Below are positions 33,625 to 46,676 of a stretch of DNA of 64,000 nucleotides, piece after piece (the first letter of the stretch is position 1; the number at the start of each line of letters is the position of its first letter). Source of the stretch: Mangifera indica (taxonomy: Eukaryota > Streptophyta > Magnoliopsida > Sapindales > Anacardiaceae). The DNA lies in NCBI RefSeq assembly GCF_011075055.1, contig NC_058145.1, forward strand, positions 8,589,228 through 8,653,227. Direction: 5' to 3'. The notes beneath the pieces were generated by a model. It did not search any database. It saw only the letters and a program-made list of their open reading frames with translations, and was not told where the DNA came from. A program made the translations under genes and the position numbers.

Positions 33625-36600
33625 ATGGCTATAGCGGCCCCTGGTCAGCTTAATCTCAACGAGTCACCTGCTTGGGGATCTAGAAGTGTCAATTGCTTCG
33701 AGAAATTGGAACAAATTGGCGAGGGCACTTATGGGTATGTTTCTTTTTTAATCTCTTACTTCTGCTCCTACCATGTTATCTTTTCCCCACCTCCTAAAAC
33801 TTATAGCTAATGATACGACCAAAAAAAAAAGAAAGTTTGTTAGTATTTGCAATATTAAGTGCTTGATCAATACCTTTGGCTGACTTTATGGTTTGCGATT
33901 GCATGTGCCATTTTGCAAGTGATTGTTTTTCATCGTATTTTGCTTTTTACTTGGCATGTTAGTTTACTTCAAGTAATGCTTTAACTTCATCTGATAATCA
34001 AGAGATTTTTGGGTATCAAAAAACTAAACAAATTAGAAACTTGTTGGGAGGATCTTCAAATCATCGATGTGACATGTTCAGTTGAATAGGTTCTGTACTT
34101 CTGTAAATTTTTTCTGGTCCTAAAATTGTGCAGCTTCAACCATCGTTGATTCCTTGGAGATATTGGCGGAAATCCCTGATAAGGTTCCAAGTCCCAGTTT
34201 TTTCCTTTTTCTTATGGGATTTAACTGGATATGAATAATGGTTATGGAAAGTTTACTAGCTAATTGTAGTTACAAACTCAGCTTGAAGAAGATGGAAGTG
34301 TGAATATATTGTTGTCTTCTTCTTCAATCCTCCTTTCAGGGATATACCATTCTTCTTCTTTGACTAATGCCTTTCATTCTTTCATCAGCTTCATCAATAT
34401 ACTGTTTACTAGTTTGATTTCATTGGCGGTACTAAGGCAGTACCAGCAATCTAAGGCTTGTTATTTATTTTAACAAATGCTTTTATTACATATACTGTTC
34501 TATGGATTTAGGGGTATTACTTAGGGGTAGATGCTGAAACCACCCAACTGGGCCGAATTGGGGAGTTGGGTCCGTTTTTATCCTGTAAAATCACCTGTTG
34601 GCTATTGGTCAGTTGGTAAGTTTGTATCTTGTTAAATAGTTTGGTAGGGTTGTTCTCTACCCAGCTTCCTGCCCGCCTTATTGCTGGTTTGCATGCCTAT
34701 CATTGTCGGCAGGAAGCTTAACATAAGTTTTTCTATTTTCTTTAATGAAAACCCAACACACCCTGACTTGTGAGTTGGTTTGATTGTCAAATCTTCTAGA
34801 ATTTTTTGAGGAAATTAAGGAGTTTTTCATGAAGCATCTCTTGGAACCTCCCCTCTTTCTTGCAGCCTTAGTTGCAGTAAATTTCTTTCCCATTCTATTT
34901 TTTTTTCTTGTTCCTCTTTTTCCTAAAAACTCAAAAAAAAGAGTTCTGCTTCAGAGTAGTCATTGATGTGGAAATTTTGTAACTTGTAGTTGGCAGTATT
35001 TATTGTCAAACCAATTTCAAGAGTAAAATTACCTTATTTATTAGGTACATTATATTTGTTTTGCCTGATAGTTTTCTTGACTTTATTTTTCTCAATATTA
35101 TGTAGCTATTGATTTATTAATTTTTTGAGTTTTATCATTTTGTAAAATTTATCCACAGAGGCTTGAATAAATTATTATCAATTTAATTTCTTGGCTTCAA
35201 GATGTCTTAATTCTTTTAGAGTTAAAATCAACTTGCCTACTTGAGTGGGATTGATCTACCAATTGAGGATTTGATTTGGTTAAGGGCTTAAAGTTGAGTT
35301 GGTTTTGGCTGGAAAAGGGCTGTCCAACCAAAAAAGGGCAGGCAGTCCTAAAACCTAAAAAGGAGCTGAGGTTAGAAATTAATCTTGCAGTTGATTGCTT
35401 TATATTGTGAGTCTTAATTGGTGCCTATCAAAAGTCATATAAAATTAAGAGACACCTTCATTTCTACTTATTAAATTAGTCTCAATCTAGTTGAAGAACT
35501 TTAATTAGTCTTGCCCGATATCCTTGGACAAGACTTGTTTCTTGCCAATAGCTACTCAAGGTAATAGGTTCACTGGTGTTCTTAATCATGATCTTTGAGT
35601 TAGCTCAAATAAGGAGGGAACTGTATTTTTCTCTATTTACTTTCCCAAAAACTCTCAAATTCAATGTCTAAATTGTATGCTAGTCTGTTCAAGGAAACTA
35701 GTACAAGTTGGTTATTTCTGAAAACTATCATGACAAGCTTGAGGATAATGTTTTTGTCTTAGGGAGAAGAAAGAAGACCTAGGTTATTGGGATTGTGCTA
35801 TGTTAGCTTAGCTATAACTTGACTGTTTTGCAATTACTTAACACACATTTTTTGAATGATAAAAGGGAAAACAGTCAATGACTTATGGGACAAAATACGT
35901 TTTCTAGTTTCTCTATGGGCCAAGGTTTCCTAGGAATTTCATCATTCCCTTAATGTGGTAGTATGACCCATTTGGATGTTTGGTATGTAGGATTGGAATA
36001 GAATTATTCCTTACTTCATTTGCCTTACCATTAAGTTTTTATTTAGTTTATATGTTGACTTTGACTATCATGTATTTGAGTTAGAATTAGTTTTTATTTG
36101 ACTTTGATAAAAGTTTATCCATTTGTACTAATGTGATTTATTATCTTGCAGTCAAGTTTACATGGCCAGAGAAAAAAAGACGGGTGAAATTGTAGCTTTG
36201 AAGAAAATACGAATGGACAATGAGAGAGAAGGGGCATGCTACTACCTTTCTGTTAATCATTTTAATCTTCTTATGTAAACAGATTATGATCATTGAATCA
36301 TAAACTATGCTGGAGATTGCTGTATTGGGCCATTGACCTTTTCCTTCCCGTGTGTCCTTAAATACTTTATGCTCATGATAGGTTACATTATGAGAATCTA
36401 AGTGGGAGAAAGATAGAAGTTCCTAAGCTGTGGGAGTATTATGTCATTTAATATCCATATTTCACCATTGAAATTTTTTTTTTGTTTAATTTTTCAAATT
36501 TTTGATGCAGTTTCCCATCACTGCCATACGTGAAATCAAAATTCTAAAGAAGCTGCGCCATGAAAATGTAATTAAGTTGAAAGAGATTGTGACATCTCCA

Positions 36601-39600
36601 GGTATGATTGTAATTGTATGCACCTTTCTTTATGATGTAATTATGCTAGTGATACATTTTTAGAATAATTATTAACCTCCCCTTAGGTTGGTTTTACATA
36701 TAATTAGGCAACCTCCCAACTAGATTATATTGAAGTCCCTTATGATTCATACAAGGTTTCGACTACCACTGAAAGTCTGAAACCAATGAGTTGACTTTAA
36801 CCACAAAAATATTATTAATTAAATAAAATAACCACCATGGCACTACTAAACTCACATTATGCTTACTTAATTAGAGTTTAATCATTCTGTTATGTAAATA
36901 AAATAAATAATATTACAAAGCCAAGTAACCAAGTTTTGAACTATAAAAATGGAGTTAAAGCCCAGAAGCAAAATAAAGCTCATGGCTTACATGCTCTCCA
37001 CTAGCCACTAAAAAATGTTAATTCTTACAACCTTTAGCATTTTGTGTATCACTTTGACGAAGCAAATTTAATGTAGACTTCATGAATTGATGATGTGTCA
37101 CTTGCTAGAAATATTTAAAGAATTGAAGGATTTTATTTATTTTTAGTTGACAATGTTTAATCTTAATTCATGGATTTAAGTTTCATATCAGCAGTTAATT
37201 TTATTTCAAATACTAGTGAATTCATCGATTTTAAGTTTCATGTCAACAGTTTAGTTTTATTTCAAAAAAAAAAAAAACAAACACTTCTGTATTAGGTTGA
37301 TAATACATTTAATTTAGCTTAATTTAGATTGACACTTCTTGTGGATGGAGTTAAATTTTGTGTCTTATGGGTTCATTTACTTCAACTCTTTTTTTAATTT
37401 ATTATTTATAATTATATTAGATGACACTTCATCAATTTGTAAAATTCACATTGAATTTAGTCCTTCGAAACAATGCATCCAATGTTAAAGGTTCAAAAAG
37501 AAGAAATTTAAGAGAAGTTAGGTGTTCTGTGCTGGTTTGGAAGGAGCACCAATGTTGGATTTTGGGTCTGAGAAATGGTTTTTAAAGTGAGAAAATGTGG
37601 ATCATGTTATGGTTTCTCATCGATTTCTAGAAATGACAGGTCTTTATTAAATTTAACGGTCTCCTCGGGGTCTCCATAGTAAAACTTTATTTGGTGAATG
37701 GGGAGGGAATTTGATTAAAACAATTATAGATAACAGTGTGTTTTCTCTCCTCTAGATCTTTGCATCTTTTGCAAAATCTGAATCAGAGATTTAATGTGTA
37801 ATGAATTGTTGAAGGAAGGAAGTACTGAACTTATGAATGAAAAGGCTAACTATAGCATAAAGATTTTTTTTTTTTTAAATTTAATATTAAAATACAATTA
37901 AGTTCAAAAAACAAACAAAATATTTAAACGTTAATATGCAATCAAACTTCATATTAAATAAAACGTGATCCTTCTATGATAATGAAGAGATTAGTTATTG
38001 ATTGTTTCATTTGATCCATGAAAGTTGTGTTTTCTTTTTCAGATCCAGAGAAGGATGAACAGGGGAGGCCAGGCAAGTAGGCTTTTGTTGGTAGTTTTAC
38101 CCTCTTGTGTAACTGCTATCTTCATTATTTCTCAGTTCTTTTTATCAAAATTTTATGCTTTGACGTGTTTCTTGGACTCAATTTTTACTTAGGCATGTGT
38201 AATTTATTTAGGACAGATGATATCTGACATTGGCCACATTACTTACAGACGGTAACAAGTATAAAGGTGGCATCTACATGGTATTTGAATACATGGACCA
38301 TGACTTGACAGGTCTTGCTGATCGTCCCGGAATGAGATTTTCAGTTCCTCAGATTAAGGTGTCACTTATATGAGGATGTGCCCTTCTACTACTTGATCAG
38401 TGACAATGTGATTCTTGACAGGCTATATGAAGTAGCTCTAACTTTTTTGATTAGAAAGCCGCTGTCTCACTTATTTTCCTTTTGCATGCAGTGCTATATG
38501 AGGCAGCTTTTGACTGGGCTTCACTACTGCCATGTAAATCAAGTACTTCATCGTGATATCAAAGGTTATAATTGTAGCAAGGATTTCACTATTGGATATT
38601 TTGATGTCACAAGGTCAAATGTATGAGGCTTCCTATTCATGCTGCAGGCTCTAATCTTCTAATAGACAATGAGGGCAATCTGAAACTTGCAGATTTTGGG
38701 CTTGCCCGGTCATTCTCACATGAACACAATGCGAATCTGACAAATCGTGTTATTACTTTATGGTATAGGTAATTGTTTTTCTTCTTTGTATGAAGAGTAT
38801 TGACTGAAGTATTTAAATATCTTTTCATTTTAGTATGCATCATCTCCTCTTACATAATTGAAAATCAATGAGGATAGGAGTAAAAGTTGGGATAGTTGGG
38901 ATAGTGAACCGCATTGTTCAAAGTTGTCTTGTTTTGTGCAGACCTCCAGAGTTGCTGCTTGGGACAACAAAGTATGGTCCAGCAGTTGATATGTGGTCTG
39001 TTGGATGTATTTTTGCTGAACTTTTACATGGGAAACCAATCTTCCCTGGAAAAGATGAGGTGAGTCACATTGTCTTACATAGTTTTGATTATTTTTTAGA
39101 TTAATATTTGAGGGATGCTAATAAAAGAGTTATTTTTGTGGATCACTAGTAAATCATGATACAATGATACTGACTTGCATTAAAAACATATGATAGATTA
39201 TGGTGGCTTAGGATTCTAATAAAGATCTCATCATCAGTGCTATCTGAGCTAGTCTTGTAAATATTATTTGACTAGTCCAAGGGTTGGATTTAGTATTATT
39301 TTTTTCTGCATAAGTTGTTGGTAATCATTGGAAGCAACCAGTATTGCCAAAAGTAAAAATTTTGTGAGCCTGGCCATGGATTTAGCATACAAACAAACTC
39401 ACATTGTTTGATAAATATTTTCAACCCTCTAGTGGTTTGTTGGGTACATTCATTCTATTTTAGGCTTAATATTTAAGGCCTTGTGTTGGATATATGTAGT
39501 TTTTAACTCAATAAAACTATATGCACAGACAATGATTTGTCATCATATGATTGAGTATTGCTTTATCTTTAATTTAAAACCACCTAATCATATGATTACA

Positions 39601-42600
39601 TATCATTGTTTGTGCATAAAGTTATATATAGTGTTTGTGTATACAGTAATACTCTTTTTAATTAGCTTAACTTTGAATGACTTGATATCTTAACTGTTTG
39701 TATTGTCTTGTATAGGAAACACTTAAGTTATGAGGGATTAATCTATGAGTGTGAATCCACATTGTACCAAAATTTATGTTACTATGATTATATATTAATT
39801 TAATAAAATTATGTGTATCCAATTTTGAATACTCAATTGGGTACATAGATGATATGTTGTTATATAATTGAATGATTATGAATTAAAATAAAATAACACG
39901 AATCACATGATGACCCATCATCTCGGTACCTAATTAGGTACTCAAATCTGGCTGTACATAGCATTGTTCTTATTGAATTATAATGTCATACATTTGGGGA
40001 ATAGACATTTGCAAGTGTTCTCCCATCAAGTTGGCAGGACTTATCAATTGTATATGATTGGCCCTCGGTATTGTACAGGTTTATATATTGAATTGAGTGT
40101 TTTTCACCAACAGTAACTTGAATTGTTGAAAGGAGTTTACTGTTAATAATCCTGTGTACCAAAACATTCTTGAGGCATAATATTAATAATTTCAGTTCCA
40201 AATTGAGGAGACATGATTTTTATTCTACATAGTCGCACATATTAGGCTAAAACATTTGCTGTCCTATTAGGATCTTTATCGTAGCCATTGTTGACAAGGC
40301 ACCAGCATAACATCTATCCTTTTCCATCAATTGTAGCCAGAGCAATTGAATAAGATTTTTGAGCTATGTGGAGCCCCGGATGAGGTCAATTGGCCTGGGG
40401 TTTCAAAAATGCCATGGTATAACAACTTCAAGCCAACAAGGCCAATGAAAAGACGGGTCCGGGAGGTTTTCAGGCAGTAAGTAACTCAACTTGTTATGTT
40501 CATGTTTGCTGTAATTTCTGCAATTTAAATATTTAACAGTTGCCTATATTTAAGTGTACTTTTTGTCTATTGGTTTACATTGCTACCTTTTTGTTTCAGT
40601 TTTGATCGTCATGCTTTGGAGTTGTTGGAGAAAATGCTAACCCTTGATCCTGTTCAGGTATTATGTTATCATATGGTATTTGCTTTTGTTATATGTGAGC
40701 ATATTTGTGTTGAAATTGGACAACAAATATGATTTTTCATAGTATTTCTGAACGTGAAAACACAACAATGAATGGTTAGAATTTTGTGCCTACTTCAGGA
40801 AACAAATCAATTTATACAAAATCGTAGAAAACTTTCTAGGGAATATCAATGGGTACATATGGGAGCTAAATATATGATCAATTAAAAACAAAATTTCCTG
40901 AGGCAACCCCCTTATTCTAGGTAAGTCCATGAAGCACATTATCGAGACCGCCCTCATGAGCTGGTGAAAAATATTTCCATTCCCAACTTGCAAGGAATAC
41001 AGTGAAATGTGCAGCTGGACAGTCCTTTTATAAAGAAGTTAGTCAATTGAGTTCATTTGAAGCCACATAGGAAGTACATGTTGCCCTTAGTGTTTTTTTT
41101 TTCTTTAATGAAATGTCTGCCCAATACTGCATGATTGGTTCGATCAAATGTACTGGATTATAGTAGCAGATTTGTAGGATATTACAGCCTCATTGAATCT
41201 TCCATTCTTATCCCAGGATCAAAGAGAATGATCTTCAACCATGATAGTTTACATCTCCAAGGAAGCATTGCACGACATCCAACATAAGCGCTAAATCTTG
41301 TCATAGTCAAATGTTTTTTGACTCTTCCGAGTGATAAGATTTCCTTGTGAAAGTTGCAAGTTATTGTTGTAGATCTTCACACTACAAGTTAACCAGCCCA
41401 ATCGACATCAGTATAGGCTTCTAACTAATATGCAATATTTGGTTAATTGTGGGACAAGTATATGAATTTTCCAACCAATCTCTAATATCTCTCTTCATGT
41501 ATCGCTACGTATTCCTCTGCCTTTTCTTCCCTTTTTTCACATCTTGGAGTAGGTCAAGAATATGCTTTTGCTAAGATATACAAATTCCTCTTTTAGAATA
41601 AAGTGTTCTAAGTAAGGTGGCTCCACAACTTCTCAATTTCTTCCTAATCATTCCCTGTAAAAATAATGTCATCCACAAATTATCAAATCTATCAGTTTCC
41701 CTATTGAGAATCTCCTTGGAAATATAGTGTGATCTTCTTGGCTTTGTTTATAATCACTTTTCCTTAGGTTCAGTGAATCTCTTGAACCATGGATGATTGC
41801 ATTCCTTGATGATGAAAATTGGTCAATGCGTTGTTGTGGATTTGAATCGTTTTGATCCAAATTACACTGTCTCGCAACAGTAACTTAAGTTGCAATGCAG
41901 CAATTTAAGGATCCAAGGATGTCGTCGTTTCACCTAGAAGGAATGAGGGAAATTTTAATTGAAATATTTGAAAGTTAACTGAATAAAAATGGAATGCATG
42001 CTTATGTGGATAAGCCGTTAGGGAGGGAATCAGGAATTCATTTTATATGGGACCCTTTTTACAAAATGACTATTCTGTGAATTGTTACTGTGGATCTTCT
42101 TCTTCCTCTCGGTTACATTGCTTCTCTTTCTCTCTTAATTCTAGCTCATTTTTGAACGCATTCCCACTGATTTGCATCATGCATGCTGCTGGTTTTTTCA
42201 GTTTGGAAAGTTCCACTTGTTTCCATGCTTCATTTTTATCTGACACCTTTGTTTCTTTAATGATGACTTGTGTACTATAGTCTCTAAGTGTTTTATTAAC
42301 TGTTTGAGGGATGCTTCTGGAGGATGGTTGAGTATTGAATGCTAATTAAATTTCTTGGTTCCTTTTCTAAGGGCAATTGGCAAGTGAAGATTATCAAAAT
42401 GATCAGAAATAGGTTAATGAAATCAAAAATTGGATATAAATTGTTTAATTTTCAATTGATTGGTCATACTAGAGATTTTGGTTGTCTATTTCCTTGGATA
42501 CTCCTTAAGTGGTGGTGAATGGTTCTCCCTCTTAATTTGTTGGGTTCAGTAAGTTATGAAGTAGATGGTAAGTCTGAAGGAATTTATCCATCCTCTTTTG

Positions 42601-44826
42601 GTCAGTCTCAGTTCAGCATAAGATGTTCCTCTACACCTCAATGATGGTTTAAAACTAGGAAATTAAAAGACTTAAATACATTAAAAGCAACAAGCTGAGC
42701 TAGGACATGAAAAGTATTCCTCCTATGATAACACTCTTCACTTGTCTCGTCCTAAAGATAGGTGAAAGGGAAGCAGGGATTTTTTTTAAACAAATGTGGG
42801 ATCCTGCTGTGATTTAAGTGCATTTGGTGGGAGGCTGGTATTAGGAGGGATGGAAAAATCCAGAGTTGGGGTTTGGGGGCCAAAGGTAGATTTCCCAACA
42901 GTGGTTTTTAAACCTGGGATTTAATTAAAAAAATATTGAATCATAATAAATTGGAGTTTCTATTTCATTTAGGAAGTTAAAATTTTTTGCTCGTTTAATT
43001 TGGAATTTTGTAATTTGCCTTATTCTAGTAGCATATAAGAAGTCTAATATAAATATGCTTGTTATGTATGATTAGTAACTAATGTCATATCATGGATTTG
43101 AGTTTACCATTTATGGATTGGAACTTCTTCAATAGAACAGTAACTAGCGTTTATCAATTTCATTGGATCATACAACTCATTAAGGCATAGGATTTATGAA
43201 ACTGTTTTTAAAACAGCTTCCGTAGTAGGTTTCTGAAACTTTGAATTGGAAGAGTATTGACAACTTCAATGAGGGCCTTTCCCAACCAACCCCAACCCCA
43301 ACACCCCTCCCCTCCCCCCGTTTTTGGATTGTGTTAGTAACATTTGTGTATTTTGGGCATCCATTGGCTGATTGGGAGGAAAGACACCTCGAGAGGAGTT
43401 GGCTCCTCTTGTTATTAAATCTATTTTCTTTCAATATTAATAATATTTGAGCTAGGTTCCTTACAGATTGTACCATCCTATGCTCCCATTATCAGATTGG
43501 AGACTATTGATTTGATGCCAATTTGGTTACAAGTAATTTTTTGAATGATGGGGAAAACCTGTCTGACCTCATAACCAATTACAAGGAGATAGACCCAATG
43601 GATGTAGAGCAATCACTGATATAGGTTGCAAACTAAAATTGGTGAAAACTCTTTGATTGGTTAAAGGAATAGATATTTGACTGTGTAGAAAGATATTGAA
43701 CAACACATTGTTCAAACTCAAGAAATTTCATCTTTGTAATAGAGTCTAATCGTTGAAATGGCTGTGCAAAATGAAGGCTCATTTATGGTTGGACAACTGG
43801 ATCTTGACAGATCAAGTTTTCCTGCTCTGATACTATATTAAAAATGGAACAGAATCATGAATTTTGAAAATAAATATACACACAATTGTGGGAATCAACT
43901 GATTGCTAAAATTAAGTGGTACAATATTTGGGATCCTTGACACCCTGCTGAGTACAACGCCTACCAATCTGATTCCATAAAAATAAAGAATTAATCAAAT
44001 GCACTCTGATATTTTTTGGAATTCTGTTTGATTTAGTCTTCTCTGAGTTCTGATCTTTTGTGTGCCTGTGTTTGTTGTCCTTTCTTTTTTCTAAAAATTT
44101 TAGAGAATATCTGCCAAGGATGCACTAGATGCAGAGTATTTCTGGACTGATCCTTTACCATGTGACCCTAAGAGGTTAGCTTTCCCCTCTACTTGGCCTT
44201 TCTAATCTCATTCTAATTTATTACAAATGGATCAGTTCATTTATTTTCTTTATCAATTTTCTCTTCCATGTTTCAGTTTACCCAAATATGAATCATCACA
44301 TGAGTTCCAGACAAAGAAGAAGCGCCAGCAGCAGAGACAGCATGAAGAAAATGCCAAAAGGCAGAAACTACAACATCCTCAACAACATGCCCGTCTTCCT
44401 CCCATTCAGCAATCTGGGCAAGCACATCTCCAAATGCGCCCTGGACCAACCCAGCCAATGCATGGTCCCCAGCCACCAGTTGCCGCAGGGCCAAGCCACC
44501 ACTATGCAAAGCCTCGTGGACCTGCTGGAGGTCCAGGCAGATATCTTCCAAGCGCAACCAGTGGGGGATACAACCACCCAAATCGTGGAGGTCAAGGAGC
44601 AGGTGGAGGATATAGCACTGGAACATATGCCCCACAAGGAAGAGGTCAGGCATATGGTTCAAGTGGCATGCCTGGTGCTGGACCACGGGGTGCAGGGGGT
44701 AGCAGTTATGGAGTTGGTGCTCCAAATTATCCTCGAGGCGGTCCATATGCTGGTTCTAGCACTGGTCGTGGCTCAAACATGATGGGTGGTAACCGAAGTA
44801 ATCAACAGTATGGTTGGCAACAGTAA
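33625..44826 (+). CDS. CDKC: Cyclin-dependent kinase C (CDK9-type), 12 exons, 517 residues
   Basis: Coding exons: 33625-33734, 36152-36233, 36511-36601, 38043-38072, 38249-38358, 38492-38564, 38648-38768, 38942-39059, 40337-40476, 40600-40657, 44104-44174 and 44277-44826; 1554 bp in frame to TAA. The kinase shows IGEGTYGQVYMA (about 31-42), catalytic lysine in IVALKKIRM (54), the PITAIRE cyclin helix (66-72), HRDIKGSN (161-168), DFGLA (181-185), a T-loop threonine (about 197) and [10 protein letters not shown]. The tail after SLPKYE (about 335) is Q/P- then G/Y/S-rich, as in plant CDKC;1/2. With cyclin T it forms a P-TEFb-like kinase that phosphorylates the RNA polymerase II C-terminal domain in the nucleus. 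Introns 2 and 4 use GC donors in this model. Intron 1 is 2.4 kb, intron 3 1.4 kb, intron 8 1.3 kb and intron 10 3.4 kb. The ATG is the first in frame and precedes the family-typical N-terminus. Confidence 0.96.
39515..39623. repeat. Hairpin (MITE-like) in CDKC intron 8
   Basis: Two arms of about 41 bp (39515-39555 and 39583-39623) are nearly perfect inverted copies, around TATGCACAGACAATGAT and its complement ATCATTGTTTGTGCATA, with a short loop. It looks like a small foldback insertion; no target duplication was identified. Confidence 0.65.
41220..41880 (-). pseudogene. Ty1/copia reverse transcriptase remnant, antisense in CDKC intron 10
   Basis: On the minus strand 41680-41640 gives [20 protein letters not shown], the catalytic YVDD region. 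It is followed by a HILDLLQ-like block, a GWKIHI/GKLIYL-like block before 41440, and YTDVDWAG (about 41410-41390), the start of copia RNase H. Upstream, 41860-41690 resembles the region before the YVDD motif. Stops and frameshifts are frequent. It is an old insertion spliced out with the intron. Confidence 0.65.
43824..43835 (-). other. Possible decayed copia primer-binding site in CDKC intron 10
   Basis: The minus strand reads TAGTATCAGAGC, 11 of 12 bases of the initiator-Met primer site. It lies upstream, in the minus-strand sense, of the reverse transcriptase remnant at 41220-41880, so the two may be ends of one decayed element. The intervening sequence is unassigned. Confidence 0.4.
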
Positions 44827-44979
44827 TGTAGTATGTGATCCACAAGTGTTATAATACTTGGAAGTTCTGCCAAAGCCAGCTTCGATACAAGTATTTGTGA
44901 AATTAGAAGAGATAAGCTTACGCATTTCATGTCAAAGATTTGGTACAAAAATTAAAGGTAAGTTTGTAACATGATTTTA

Positions 44980-44985
44980 AATAAA
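44980..44985 (+). terminator. Polyadenylation signal of CDKC
   Basis: AATAAA lies 154 bp after the stop codon, a reasonable 3' UTR length. The sequence after it becomes AT-rich intergenic. Confidence 0.55.
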
Positions 44986-45174
44986 AGTTGTTTTAACCTT
45001 GAATCAGTTTGGAATATATGTTAATGCAAGGCAGTAGTTGAATTATATAATGTTATATAATGCAAATATTTGTTAAATGACTAATGTTATTTTATTATCT
45101 TAAACTGACTAATACAAATAAATGTGAATGTTTGGGGATTGAAGTTGCATGTTATTGTTTTGATAGCTTACAAA

Positions 45175-46422
45175 TAGGGTTGGATTTGAACTGAGTCGAG
45201 TTCGAACTCAATTTGTTCAAGGATCAGGTAAGCCTGAGCTTAGGCTCGGTGAGACGAGCTAATGGTAGCTCGAACTCGAGCTCACGAGCACAGCTTGGCT
45301 AGGCTCAATGAGCCTGAGTTGAGCCGAGCTAAATGTGCCTAAGTTGAGCCGAGCTTGGCAAGCTTTAGCTCGGCTATTCAGAATATGTGTTTTTTTTTTT
45401 TCCTTTTTTAAAATAACTCATCTAATAAACTAGAATTGCAGAAATACCATTATTTCCACCACAACAATCTCTCTCTTTGGATTCATCTTTATACCCTGGT
45501 GTTCTAGCGGTAGCCTGAAAAACCATACATACAAAATTGTTCTTAAAAAAATGGCTTATCTTTTAAACATCAACAACAATGCAGAAGGTTACATGTAATG
45601 ACCAACTATAAAAAATTTGTTTTGCTTAGTAAAACTTCCAATGTGTATCACATAATTTCATAACAATCTTCGTAACTTCAACTCTGCTGATATCCAAGTC
45701 ATTCTAGCACAAGAGACCTTTACAATAATATAAGAAGGGAACAGCTACTTTGAGTTAAAATTCTTTTAAAAACGTAATAAACAGCTTAGTCAATGATCAC
45801 TTAGAAATCACCAAAAGAATAGAACAAAATAAATTCATTAGCAGAAAAGTGACGACCCTGTGGATATCCAAATAAAAGCAGTCTTTTGCCTTTACTGAAC
45901 TTTGTTAGTTGAGAGATAGAAGGTATGATAAGCAGAATCAACTAAATGTGTTTCAAAATGATTAGATGTTGAAAATAATAAAAAAGAACTAGTAAGTGTG
46001 GGAACAAAGATACAAACAGAACATCAAAAACTGCATGAGATAGATTTTCCTGGTAGACAACATCACCTTGATCAGTGGGATCAACTGGCATCAGAAGGCC
46101 AAAACAGAAGACTGAGGAGTGAGTCGAGTGATGATACGGCTGGAGCATTAACTTGAAAGCTTAGGGAAATAGATGACTTTATGACTTTCATAAAAATTTT
46201 GCCCTAAACTTCTGAAATGACAACGTCCAAGGCAAGCCAAACTTAATTTTTCATTTCTCTTGGGCGAGCTCAACCAGCTCGCAAGCCATCTGAGCTGCTC
46301 AGCTAAAAGCCCAAGCTCAACCTCGAGTTTGAATTCAAGCTCGTTTCTATAGCTATGCAAGGCTTAGGCTAAAGCTCGAGCTTGCTTTTGCAAGGTTTAT
46401 TTCAAACTCGAACTCAAACTCG
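45175..46422. mobile_element. hAT-like non-autonomous element between CDKC and MAG2L
   Basis: It starts TAGGGTTGGATTTGAACTGAG and ends with the rough inverse, ...AACTCGAACTCAAACTCGTCCAA. Both arms are dense in GAGCTCG / CTCGAGC / GCTCAAC motifs, like the MITE at 15831-16707. Flanking 8-mers CTTACAAA (45167-45174) and TTTACAAG (46423-46430) match at 6 of 8. The final CCCTA expected at the right end is lost. It lies between the two convergent genes and carries no recognised coding. Confidence 0.62.
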
Positions 46423-46614
46423 TCCAATTTACAAGGATGTAATGGTTTTCAAGTATTGATGTGTTTTTAGGGCATACAAGGAGCATTTGATTGCCTGGAT
46501 TGGACTGGACTGGACTGGACTGAACTGTATTGATTAGATAATATCATGTTGTAATTGAACGAATTGCATCACATTTGAGCGGTTTTATCCAGAAATATGA
46601 GGTGGAAATAATAA

Positions 46615-46620
46615 TTTATT
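46615..46620 (-). terminator. Polyadenylation signal of MAG2L
   Basis: The minus strand reads AATAAA about 57 bp beyond the TGA stop at 46677-46679. Confidence 0.55.
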
Positions 46621-46676
46621 AGAAATAAGAAAACCAAATTGAAGATGTAAGTGGAGAAAGAAAAACTATAAAAGCT

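Noticed and set aside
34520..34966. Small frames and TTGGG/CCCAA motifs in CDKC intron 1
   Set aside because: There may be a decayed MITE here, but no termini or target duplication could be defined, and the frames have no recognisable product.
44273..44782. Long frames of 157, 164 and 89 residues overlapping CDKC exon 12
   Set aside because: They are shadows of the real Gln/Pro/Gly-rich exon, whose frame joins the kinase exons and matches plant CDKC tails.
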